Shown: piece after piece, positions 18,402-28,427 of the stretch
Layout: the number at the start of each line of letters is the position of its first letter
How positions within the stretch are numbered: the stretch's first letter is position 1
Source: Argyresthia goedartella
Taxonomy: Eukaryota; Arthropoda; Insecta; Lepidoptera; Argyresthiidae
Direction: 5' to 3'
Length of the DNA stretch: 64,000 nucleotides
Assembly: GCA_949825045.1 (NCBI GenBank)
Contig: OX463807.1
Location: 11,619,501-11,683,500 of the forward strand
Translations under genes and position numbers: made by a program
The notes under the pieces: model-generated
Told to the model about the DNA's origin: nothing
What the model saw: only the letters and a program-made list of their open reading frames with translations
The model's database searches: none

Positions 18402-18405
18402 TTAA

Positions 18406-19080
18406 TAGTGGAGTTGGCCTCTTATCCAGTCAAGTTGTGTAGCCCCTAAAAATTGGACCTCGACTTTTAGCCTTACCTATCCTAAAATTCAAAACCTATT
18501 AAAAAATACACGCGGCGGATACACGCTCAAAGGGTATGATTACAAAATAGTCAAAACGGGAAAAAATACCAGCCAAATCACAGTGCAAATATCTTAATCC
18601 GCATCAATAAACAAAGTCGTTAAAAAGTTTACACAATTTATCACCCGAGCGCACGACACAAAAGACAAGCGACGAATGATAGTTCGAGTGAAGTGAATTA
18701 CACTGGTGACGATTCTTCAGCCTAGTGATATTTTTATCGATAAAAATAAGTAGTTACACAAAAAGGCATTTACTTTTGTTTTGACTTTTTATATGTTGGA
18801 AAACCCTCACGAGAGTTTGTCTGCTTCCAGCTGAGATTTTCAAATGTAACATTGGCCTTATATTGATCTTAAGTAGACATAACGTTGAAACGGTACATTT
18901 TTTGCTTTGAAACGACGAAAAACGTTTTTACCCGCTTACCATTTTGGGGTTTTTCCAGGAAATCATCTTATTTTCGTTTTATTCCGCGGAATTATTCCGA
19001 CGGAATTACTCCGCGACCCATCTCTAAGAAATTCGAAATTCATCTACTTACACCCGCGTACGCGAGTCTCTCCACCACCA
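18406..19080. other. No gene recognised
   Basis: AT-rich sequence without convincing open frames or terminal repeats. The last part, from about 18890, may already belong to the LINE fragment that follows. Confidence 0.4.
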
Positions 19081-19190
19081 GTACTCGGTAGATAGCGCGG
19101 AAATGGTGCGGGTAAGAGAGGTCAAAGATCTTGGAGTGAGCATGACCACCGATTTTACGTTTCGTAATCACATTGTTGATGCAGGCATTT
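19080..19190 (+). pseudogene. Non-LTR reverse transcriptase scrap
   Basis: One frame reads VREVKDLGVSMTTDFTFRNH, the segment following the catalytic YADD region in LINE reverse transcriptases (family pattern VKYLGVxxDxxLxFxxHI). A stop follows within 10 codons. The surrounding 300 bp may belong to the same truncated element. Confidence 0.5.
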
Positions 19191-19649
19191 AAAAAGCTTG
19201 GTTAATGAATGAGACAGTCTAGAGACTTTACGGTTAAACCAACAATAGCTGCGTCGCATATATTATATGCCGATAATGTAGCTACTAATTTTCTATATTT
19301 ATTAGACAGGTAAAACGTATCCTGAATCAGAGTAAAGTTATGAATAAAATTATTCATGTCGAAATATAAAATTGCATAGCTGTGACGACAGGTTAAATTA
19401 AATTAATGAATATTCATTCTATGCACAGATTTGTTTTGTTACAGTCTAGAAGTGTTTCAACACTGTTATTCAAATCGTTCCGACTAATCATCTCATACTC
19501 ATCATAGATAGTATAGATACCACGACAAATTTTTACAAGATCCACAAATGAACTATTTGGACAGCAAATGTTTGTTACTTTTTGTTTAAGCCAGTAATGT
19601 AGTAGAGATCCAAGTCCTGCACCTAATTTGTCGGTTAACAATAGAGATT

Positions 19650-20477
19650 TTCTCTGAGAACTTATTTATGTAGTTGGCGGTACACGAGTGTAGGTGAGAG
19701 GCGGGACACGCGTTGGAGTGCGGTGCGATGCACGTGCTGGCAGGTGGCGCGGCATTTGTGGCAGCGAGCGGTGCAACATGCGTTTCGGCGATCGGCGCGG
19801 CCCTCACGGCAGCGTGCAGCATGACACACGCCTCAGCCGGCAGCGCGACTCGCGCGACAGCGAGCAGCGCGAAGCTCGCGCTGTTGAGCTGTGAGGTGCC
19901 CCTCGACGACGACGGCGACGCTGTTTCTTGGTCGGGACAGCGGTGGACGCTGCAACACTCACGTTAAGGGGGGTCAAAACCAGAGTTTGTGATGTAGGCT
20001 CGTTCTCCTTGCTGGTCTCATCCTCCTCGTCCTTAATTAGAAAGCCCACCAATTCCGCGTTTTGTTCGCGTCGAGTTCGACTAACTCACTCTGTTCTTTG
20101 GCATAACATTGGAGTGCGTTTGCCAGGAGGTCACGTAGATGCTGGATTTCTACTCGGGAATCTTGGAGTTCTGACTGTAAACCTACATTTTCAGCCTCCA
20201 ACTCCGCCGCGCGATAGTGAGTATGCAGTTGCCACATTTTCTTATTCCACCTCAAGTCGTCAATATTAGTTTTGTCTGTTGTGTTGGAGTCACATGATTT
20301 TGCCCGGCCAGCTGTAAAGAGAGATGGTTTTTTCTGTGTCTTGCTCTGCCTTTTGGTCCTACAGCTGTTGGATAGTTTGATTCGCTTTTAGTAATTGTTG
20401 TTCAAGAGCTGATATTCTCTGAAGGCTCGACTGTAGGGCAATATCTCAGCTCTACGCGCTGTCATCTTGGACTCCAT
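19650..20477 (-). pseudogene. LINE ORF1-like (gag) fragment, coiled coil
   Basis: A minus-strand ATG at 20477 begins MESKMTARRAEIL. After a disrupted stretch, frames continue with RAAELEAENVGLQSELQDS and VEIQHLRDLLANALQCYAKE, a clear heptad-like coiled coil, then an acidic segment and a basic run KKQRRRRRRGAP. This layout fits a LINE ORF1 nucleic-acid-binding protein. At least one frameshift and a stop interrupt it, and no reverse transcriptase follows. The family is not identified. Confidence 0.45.
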
Positions 20478-20751
20478 ACTGGAACCGAGAGACAGGGTAC
20501 AGCAATATAGCGTTCTATTAAAGAGAGATTAAGTAAGTAAGTAAGTAAGTATATTCATGTAGGCACAATACATTTATACACTTTGTGGGTAGCATCCCAT
20601 ACTAGAAAAATCCGTATCATGGGACACAGCGTAAGGTTACATTGTGCCTATTTAGGTAATATCTATTCTAACATGCATTAGATAATGTTAAACATCAGAA
20701 TAAAACATAAAAAAAATAAAATAATGATACAATTTTGTCGCATTTTGATCT

Positions 20752-22564
20752 CTAAGTAATTGCCAAAAGAAGATTCTCAACAGATTCATATTTTGCAGTT
20801 ATTAGCCAATTTTTCAACTGATTTTTATGTATTTTACCTCGTTCATTTATTTCTAGTGTAATTAGTTTACTTATCTTCTTGTAAAGGTATGGTTGTAGAT
20901 ACCAAAATAATCCCCTAGCAAACATGGTTTTGGGTATAGGTACATCAAGTCTAAAATTACGTTTATTGTTGCTATAATATGACGAGCTAAGGACAATTCG
21001 TGACATTATTGAATGAATGAACAGTTTTATTATGCTTAGCAACTTACTTTCGTCATAAAGAACATCCGTACTATACCTAATGGGTTTCTTAAACATCACT
21101 TTTAATACTATACGCTGTGCTCTTTCCAGGCGGAGCAGGTACGATTTTGCGGCGCCCCCCCACGCACTAATACAATATCTTAAAATGCTTTCACATAGAG
21201 CATAATACACAGAATACAGGGTGTATATGTCCAATATATTTCTTAGCTTTTTCAGAATGTACACCAATTTTCTGACTCGACCTGAAGTAGTTTTTATGTG
21301 GGGTGCCCAGTTTAATCTATTATCTATAATCACACCTAAATATTTTAAATATTTAACCTCCTCGAGACATAGACAATTACAGGCTGCAACTCTGTCACCA
21401 CACATATGTAATTTAATAGTAAGCTCTCTTGGCGGGTCACTATTAGCTGTTTTGGCAAAGCTGATGTATTTGGTTTTTGTAGAATTCAAGCTCAGCAAGT
21501 TTTTGGTTAGCCATTCACCTATAATCGCCATGCCATATTCCGCTTTGCTGTAGGTCTCTTGCCATGTTACTCCTGTGAAAACAGCAACTGTATCATCAGC
21601 GAAAGATATGATGTGACTATTAGCAGATCTCTCAAATTCAACTAAATCATTTATATAAACTAGAAACAAGATGGGGCCAAGAACACTACCTTCTGGCACT
21701 CCAAACTTAACCGTAGCAAATTTGCTAAGGTGTGCGTCAAGCTTGACAGCTTGCTTCCTATCGTGCAGGTAGCATTTCAGCAAACTCAACGCCATACCTC
21801 TGACACCAATATTTTCTAGTTTATGCAATAGTAGTGGAATTGAAACGGTGTCAAAGGCCTTGGCTAGGTCTAAAAATACTGCTAAAGTATGTTGGCCATG
21901 GTCAAGGTGTCTACTGATAAACTCTACAAGATTATCCAAGGCATGGTTAGTGGACTTAGACTGGCGGAAACCAAATTGTTTAGAGCTCAACAGACATTTA
22001 GTCTCCAAGAAATCTACAAGGCGTTTCTTAATTACTTTTTCTAAGACCTTTGACAACGTTGGTAATAGAGCAATTGGTCTATAATTGCTGACAACATCTT
22101 GATTGCCACTTTTGTGCAGTGGTATGACAACAGCCCTCTTGTATGCTTCTGGGAATAATCCTTGACTTAGGCTACAGTTACAAAGGTAAGTAAGTGGTTC
22201 CTGAATGTAAGATTTGTTTTTTTTTAAGAAATTCATTGGGTATATTATCCCATCCTGCAGATTTTGTACTTTTGAGCGAACTGATTACCTATGAAATTTC
22301 TTTGGTATCAACCGAAGTAAGAAAGAGTGAATCAACAGATGATTTAAATTGATTATTTGTTCTAAATAACGATTCCCTATCGGTCTGTAGTCTTTCCAAT
22401 ATTTTATTAGCTAAATTTTCCCCTACATTTATGAAGTAATCATTTATCTTATTAACATCATCAGGAGGGTTTGTTGATAAAAGAGCATTTGCTGATGTCG
22501 TTTTTGTTGTCTTAACACCATGTTTTTCTATGATCACCGGCAAATTTTGAAAGTTTTTGACCAT
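20752..22564 (-). pseudogene. LINE ORF2, linker and reverse transcriptase part
   Basis: Two frames: 22289-22564 (linker) and 20752-22236 (reverse transcriptase). The second holds VVIPLHKSGNQD, YRPIALLPTLSKVLEK, QFGFRQSKSTNHAL, FLDLAKAFDTV, GVPEGSVLGPILFLVYINDL and FADDT, then KYLGVIIDNRLNWAPHI. It is open for 494 codons including the catalytic ADD. Frameshifts at about 22240-22290 and 22565-22690 separate it from the endonuclease. Confidence 0.85.
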
Positions 22565-22691
22565 AGTATAGTTCTCAGGCTGTATTTGTTGCTAATTTAC
22601 ATGTATTTCTGTAACGTTTATATTGAGTTTGAAGTTCTGTATTTTGGTTGTATTTACGGGCATCTTTGTGCATCAAATCTCTTTTTATAAT

Positions 22692-23558
22692 TTATTTCAC
22701 CAGCGCTTTAGTAATCCACGGTTTTGCAATTTTGTATTTATGTGACTGTGTTTTTGTTTCGGTATTATTTTCTATTATTTCTTGAAGTACATTTATAAAT
22801 TTTGATGTTGCTTCGTTAACGTCGGTAATTTGTGTAACTGAAAGCCAATCGTAGCCTTGTAGCGTCTTTGTTACGTAATCATAATTAATTGTTCTAATAG
22901 TAGTTTTTTTTTGTTTTTTGTGTGATCGCTGAGGAAACTTTATTTGACAAAGAATTTGTGCATGATCTGTGACGTTGCTGTCTACAGAAATATTGAAAAT
23001 CTGGTTGGGACTCTTAGCTATTACATGATCGAGACACGCCGATAATCTAGTGGGAATGCGAGATGTGGGAAACATATGATTATTAGCCAGCATGCCTTCA
23101 TATTTCATAGCAGTGGTGTCTTCCTCGTCATCGTCGTTTCCAAGAGCAATGTTCACATTGATATCACCAATTAGGAAAATATTTCTAAAGTCTTTTACTA
23201 GCTGGAGTTCCCCATTTAGTAAATCAATGAAGCTATCATCTGCAGATGTTGATGGCGATCTATACATAGCTAAGATTGCAATGTGAGTGTCGATCGATAA
23301 CAATAGAGCGTTTGAGTTTGATATATTTAGTTCCTTTACCCTTACGTTTAGGCTGTTCTTGGCATAAATTATAACGCCGTCGCTCCTTTGCTTATGTATT
23401 GTTGATTTGTATAGTGTATAACCATCAATACTTCTATCGCTATATGATTTGGTATGTAACCAACACTCGGACATAGCAATTACATCTGCAGACACTGCCA
23501 AGCGTTTTTGAAATACCAAAAAGTCATTAAAATTCTCACTAATACTTCGTATGTTCAA
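22692..23558 (-). pseudogene. LINE ORF2, endonuclease part
   Basis: An apurinic-type endonuclease: LNIRSISENFNDF, MSECWLH, YRSPSTSADDSF, LIGDINVNI (GDxN motif), RIPTRLSACLDHVI and VTDHAQILCQI (SDH-like end). It is open for 288 codons and then meets a stop at 22692. Similarity continues beyond the stop, so ORF2 is a pseudogene here. Confidence 0.82.
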
Positions 23559-23912
23559 ATATAAAATAAGTAAGTCAGTATTTTCCAGTTATAAATAGTT
23601 ACAACAATCTTCTGCCATACTAACTTCTTTCGATTGGAATGGTTCAACACTATCAATTTCTTGACTCAGTACTTTGTCGTTGGACCACATCATTTTACAA
23701 ATATGTAGTATGTGAATTGTGATGGATTCAATATAGTGTTCTTGATAATATTGGATAAATATTATGCAGAGAAGCAGTAAGAATTGAGATCAATTTTGGA
23801 ATTCGGTAGTACATAAAATGCGATTGAATAGTATAGGTAAACGCATATAACTAGCATAAGCAAATCTACGGTAAGTAAACTAATGACACATATATAGTCT
23901 TTTGTTAACTGA

Positions 23913-25046
23913 TCATGTACCAACACATGCACCAACCACTTCAGCACCAAAAACACCAGTCAGATCATCGTTACAACGGATAGTGTGGTGGCTTTTACCT
24001 TCTGCAGGTCTGGCATATATACGCCCGTGTTTGTTCCATACAAAGTCCCATTTGAGCCGTTTGCCCGCCATACGAGCTTTGTAGAAGAGGTATCTGTTCT
24101 GTTTTGTTAGACGCTCATTCAGATGCACTCGTGTGTCGGAGGAGCTGGCTAATCCAAAGTCATCAGTTCTGATGCCCCGACGCACGCGTGAGCTGTGCAA
24201 CAGTTCATCTCTCTTCTGCCGGCGTATCAGGCGAACGACGATCGGTCTGGGCTTCTCGATTTCTTCTGTAGTTGTGTTCGTACCATTGGGGCTCCGGATT
24301 CTTGCTTCTTTGTTTCGACGACCTCCGACTCTTTCTGCGCTTCGGACAATATCCGTTTCAGCCAGTTGAATGCTGAGCTTTGTTGCTACAAGAGCAACGA
24401 TGTGCACCGGGTTCTCGCCCTTTGTTTCTGGCATGTTAGAGATCTCCAGCTCATTCACAAGTTGGTCCTGGTCTCTCTCATTAAGGTCTATTTTTAGTTT
24501 TGATACAGTATTTTCGAGGTCTTTAATATGTGTATCTTTATTATCTTGAACCATCTGTTGAAGATTTTTGATGGCGCCCTTCATCGAAGTAATGTCTAGC
24601 TCTTGACTTTTTATGAGTGACTTAATTTCAATATTCTCAGCCACATTTAGCTCCAGCTTTAGGATTCGTTCCTCCCAAGAGCTAACAGTTTTGGTTAAGG
24701 TGGCGAGTTGGTCACTAATACTGAGCTTAAAGGCCGCTAGATTTGAATTTATGGTCTCGAATTTCTTCTCCATATATTCCATAAGGCCTGCCGTATCGAT
24801 ATTGACAATCGAAGCCGGGGGTAGAAAGTCTTCTGTTCTCGGCTGGTGTATTGCAATCTGTGGACTATTGAGCTTTTTGGGCTGTTTGCAGGTCGCACAC
24901 TTCCACTTGGGCTTATTCATCGGAAGTATTTTCCTATAATCCGAATCTGCCATACCGACACAGTGGTAGTGAAACTGCTCCCTACATTGCGCACATTTCA
25001 AGCTGTCCTCAGGCTTAAGTGAATTGTCGAATTTATAGCATTCCAT
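23913..25046 (-). CDS. LINE ORF1: PHD-like finger, coiled coil, FP25K-like domain
   Basis: Open for 377 codons from the ATG at 25046 (MECYKFDNSLKPEDS). Residues about 15-55 have Cys/His spacing of a PHD-type zinc finger (KCAQCREQFHYHCVG ... WKCATCK). The middle is a Leu/Lys/Glu-rich coiled coil. The last 100 residues (VRLIRRQKRDELLHSSR, LNERLTKQNRYLFYKAR, WDFVWNKHGRIYARPAEG) resemble the C-terminal domain of baculovirus FP25K, which is known to be shared with insect LINE ORF1 proteins. It presumably coats LINE RNA. The endonuclease ORF follows about 350 nt downstream. No lesion is seen in this ORF. Confidence 0.8.
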   Translation of the reverse strand: MECYKFDNSLKPEDSLKCAQCREQFHYHCVGMADSDYRKILPMNKPKWKCATCKQPKKLNSPQIAIHQPRTEDFLPPASIVNIDTAGLMEYMEKKFETINSNLAAFKLSISDQLATLTKTVSSWEERILKLELNVAENIEIKSLIKSQELDITSMKGAIKNLQQMVQDNKDTHIKDLENTVSKLKIDLNERDQDQLVNELEISNMPETKGENPVHIVALVATKLSIQLAETDIVRSAERVGGRRNKEARIRSPNGTNTTTEEIEKPRPIVVRLIRRQKRDELLHSSRVRRGIRTDDFGLASSSDTRVHLNERLTKQNRYLFYKARMAGKRLKWDFVWNKHGRIYARPAEGKSHHTIRCNDDLTGVFGAEVVGACVGT

Positions 25047-25559
25047 TATTGCGTAAAGGGAAATGGTAAAGTCAAATGAAGCGCGCAAAGGTTGATTTGA
25101 CGCTAGGAGATTCACTCGCCCCGTAGTATCTTGTGTGGCTATTCTGCGAAAAGTAGCGAGCAGCGCAATAACAAGTGGCAGGTCAACTTAAAACTGCTGC
25201 GATCGACAAGTAGGAACTAAGTTGTATTCTGTCCACTATACACAGAGCTGCCACATGATTCATAAATCGCGAAGGTTACTCGCGCGCTGGAGGCGGGTCT
25301 TCTGGCCGGATGAATGAAGTCTTGCGGCGTAGGCGGGGTGTCGTTACGAGCTGGCACGCTGCGCTCATTGCAGCTGCAGCGCTGGCGTGGAAGCTGGCGC
25401 TCGGTTGTGGCGCGCGATTTGAATTGCTTGCAGCTCTTCGAACGCATGCGGTCCTAATATTTTCACTTGATTTAAAAGTTAATTTTTATTTAAAAAAATT
25501 AAAATAAATTTATAAAAGTTCTTAGGCACGACTACTCGTTATGAGGTCCGGGGGGGAAG

Positions 25560-25803
25560 GATTAAGGGAGGCGCTTTGTGTATGTGCTGTATCTTTATAT
25601 GGTTGTAGTTTATATGGTTGTAGTACTGGCAACCCGTTGATGTGAAAACTAATTTAGCTATTAACTACCCACACAAAACGTAAGTTTCTACGCCTTTCTT
25701 CTCCCACAGTGGTCCAATGTAGAGAAGAGGCAAAAATTACGTTTGCTAAGTATATGTAAATATCTATAGTAATAAATAATTTGACTTGACTTGACTTGAC
25801 TTG
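25560..25803 (+). repeat. LINE 3' end fragment with (TTGAC)n tail
   Basis: Plus-oriented sequence ending in AATAATTTGACTTGACTTGACTTG, a microsatellite tail typical of CR1-like LINEs. It contains ATGTAGAGAAGAGGC and no coding frame. Confidence 0.45.
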
Positions 25804-26147
25804 TTAACTAAATTATTAACACCAGCAGCTGTGGTCGTTTTTCCCTTTGTTTTCATCATACCTACCCATAATGTACAATCGAACCAACTGAATCATGACC
25901 CACTTGCGTGATAATTCGTTTGAAACTTTCAAACTTGTAAGATCTATCAAAATGTCAGTGTCTAATCAAATGATAACAAGTTCGTTACCAAGGAAGTAAA
26001 CCTTCAAGCGATTTTCGACCTACTTGCATTTAAGGGGTTTAGCAAAATAAGCTTATGGTGGGTCATGGTTCAGATGGTTCGATAGTACCTACTCAATTGT
26101 TTAAAAATTCTAACAAATTCGTTCTTTTGTTTATTTTGGGTCAACCA
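25804..26147. other. No gene recognised
   Basis: AT-rich flank left of the errantivirus LTR. I see no open frame or repeat with clear ends. Confidence 0.4.
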
Positions 26148-26385
26148 ATTACGTTTGGTCTCAGCGAAGGATCCAAAAAAATAATATGTTTTAACTTATT
26201 TTATTAATTAATTCTTTAAAAAGTTGCGACTTCAATCAATGTGAGATATAAAGTGACTCTATACAAGACAAAAACTTAGATTCTAAATAATGGCTACGTG
26301 ACGTTAACTGCACCGTCAGCCCCCGGTTTTTACTTCACGAGGTCATCGCAATGGTCAGCAATATCCACGGAAAGTACGTATGTAA
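26148..26385 (-). repeat. Errantivirus 3' LTR (approximate ends)
   Basis: Ends were placed by comparison with the second LTR copy and by the purine tract. It is inverted with respect to the copy at 38166. Confidence 0.65.
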
Positions 26386-26408
26386 CACCTCCCACCGAAG
26401 ATCAAGAA

Positions 26409-27575
26409 CTATTTGAGAGGTATTTTCGAAAATGTTGCTGAGACAAGATTAGGGTCAAATCTTTTTCTTTCTGGGATTTCAGAATATATCTCTTTAGGTA
26501 TATCAGACACTGCTTTACCAACTTGCTTCTTGATAATGACCGTCATGGAGTAATATTTCCGCATAATGAATGATGTAACGAGTGCACTTGCACCGAATAG
26601 TATCGTATAGACGGGTATTGTAGTATGATACAAGCTACTATCTGTAGCCCTCTTCAGATGTACTAGCGACTGTCGGTTTATCTTCGTGTTGCTGCCGTGT
26701 AGGTATTCCAAGTTTATAGAGTTCAATTCCAAAAGTGGCTGTGACTGCAAACCTGCAGTGCTGGTATGTTCATTTCTGGACGGTACTTCAGTTATTCAGT
26801 CATACTTGTCCTCTGGTTCGATCGTTACTATTAGATATGGTGAATTATGAAGTCTGTAGAAAACAGCCATGTGGTATGACTGCGAGATAGCTGCCTTGGA
26901 GTGTGTCGAACTTATTCTGTCCGCAGGACGTCTGGATTTTGGTTGGTTTCGAGAAATTCAGTGTGTAGTGCTTATCGTCGAGTTTTTCAAGGGCTTCCTT
27001 AGTGAGACTTATGGTTGTCGGTTTGCAGGATTCGTCGATTCGCTGAGCCGTGATACGTTGCTGGATACAATCTGGTTGATCTCGAAGCTGGTAGTTGAAT
27101 TTTTCCTCGCAGAGATACCATAAAGTGGTCTTCGGACATTCTGTCTCTATGTACATGAAGTCTTTCTCATGAATGGCTATGTAAGGAGATGTAGGAATAA
27201 AGGACTCATGATGTTTATTGGGTACAATAGATAATTTATAAAGGGAGTAGATTTTGGATACGACAATCGGTAACTTGAAGACCACAACAAATTCCTTGTT
27301 AATATAATATGAGCCTATTTTTATGATACCGTAATATTATCTCAGGTCAATATCTAAAAGTTCATCCTTCCTATATTTGTCTCTTAACCTACTTAACATG
27401 CCTAGCCTTAACATAACTAGCTATATTTAAAGCCGAATTATAAGTGCACGAATGAAGGCTAATGTTTTTTCTAACTTAAGCAATTCTTCTGTTAAACTAT
27501 CTATATTATCTCCTAAGATTAAAAGAAGCTGAGCCAAATGGGCATAGCTAACAAAATCGCTTGACTGGTAGTTCT
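26409..27575 (-). pseudogene. Errantivirus env (baculovirus F-like), broken
   Basis: Frames at 26409-26750 and 26845-27285 and shorter ones up to 27575 resemble the class of insect errantivirus envelope proteins related to baculovirus F fusion proteins: a heptad-rich helical part, a Cys-rich extracellular part, and a C-terminal hydrophobic membrane span (about 26540-26640) with a basic tail. Several stops and frameshifts occur, including between 26750 and 26845 and around 27310-27450. The 5' end of the gene lies across the BEL insertion at 38099-38165. It is non-functional. I give no reconstructed sequence. Confidence 0.75.
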
Positions 27576-27580
27576 CTCCT

Positions 27581-28054
27581 TGTTAACGACGAAAGCGACT
27601 AAATGATTACTGTAAATATATTGTTAAAATAAATAAATAAAGATAATATTTGTAGGACATTAGAGTTAAGAAAAACCTAGTTAATCAACTTATGTTTTGA
27701 TGTGTAGCCTGTGCGAACCGAGCTCCGATTGAAGCGACTCGAGGCGCGCAGGCACCTATATTTAATACCTCGGTAAGGCGGGGAACCGCGGGCCGGTAAA
27801 AATAATACAAAACCCTTATTAGAAAGCCCGCGGTCACCCAAATCATTATGTAAAAAGATATTTAGAGACTTAAGGTATTGAATAAGCATAGATTTAAGAC
27901 AATAAATGTAAAATAAAACCATTTTAATTAGAAATAAAGCCTAGCGGGGAAGGAGGGGCGAGGAAGGGGGCGGTGTGCGGCGCGGGGTCTGAGGTAAACA
28001 AAACTACTCTCAGGCGGTCCAATAAAAGGCGCGCGCGCGCCGCCGAACATTCAT
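27581..28054 (+). repeat. BEL 5' LTR, left part
   Basis: Matches 37422-37906 of the 3' LTR, apart from small differences such as a missing ACATAT near 27607. It is cut by the Jockey insertion after CGAACATTCAT (28044-28054). Confidence 0.95.
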
Positions 28055-28427
28055 CATCACTCGTCGTTCGCCGCTTGACCGATACGCCCGCGTGTATCGG
28101 CCTCCGCTTCGAATCTCGCATCCCTCTCGCGCGCACGCGCGCTTCTCTCTCGCGCTCACGTGAACCCCGCCTGTGCTCGTTCATGGCAAAAGGAACATTC
28201 CGCCATATAGTGTCTGTGTCAGTGCCCGATTACAGGAGTGTGTGTACCGCTGGTGGTTTGGATTTGGCCTGAGGTGGGTTTAGTGTTTTACACAATAGGT
28301 ACACAGACACACTTAGGTACACACGCCTCCCTGCTCAGGCAGGGAGGGTCATTATCCCCTCCTGTGGCGACAGACTTTATTGCTCCCCCCCCCCTGCTGT
28401 AAGCCTTTTTTTTTTTTTTTTTTTAAG

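Larger units (their letters stand above)
20525..25555 (-). mobile_element. CR1/L2-like LINE, near full length (copy 1)
   Basis: Minus-strand non-LTR retrotransposon of about 5 kb: GC-rich 5' UTR (25050-25555), ORF1 with zinc finger and FP25K-like domain, then endonuclease and reverse transcriptase in broken frames, and a 3' UTR ending in a (TTAC)n tail near 20525-20550. The 5' limit is set by the motif GACTACTCGTTATGAGGTCC at about 25530, which recurs upstream of copy 2 near 60180. Clade assignment (CR1/L2, Zenon-like) is from motif style only. Confidence 0.75.
26148..27575 (-). mobile_element. Errantivirus (Gypsy/TED-type) 3' part: env and LTR
   Basis: Minus-strand remnant. An LTR (about 26148-26385) shares long stretches with the LTR at 38166-38458 (GCGATGACCTCGTGAAGTA, GACGGTGCAGTTAA, ATCCTTCGCTG). 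Just upstream in element direction is a purine-rich tract (GGTGGGAGGTG) and then env sequence. The env is cut at 27575 by the BEL element and resumes at 38099. Confidence 0.8.

Noticed and set aside
20525..20550. CRISPR-like or telomeric repeat
   Set aside because: The AAGT units are the microsatellite tail of the CR1-like LINE. No CRISPR array exists in this eukaryotic DNA.
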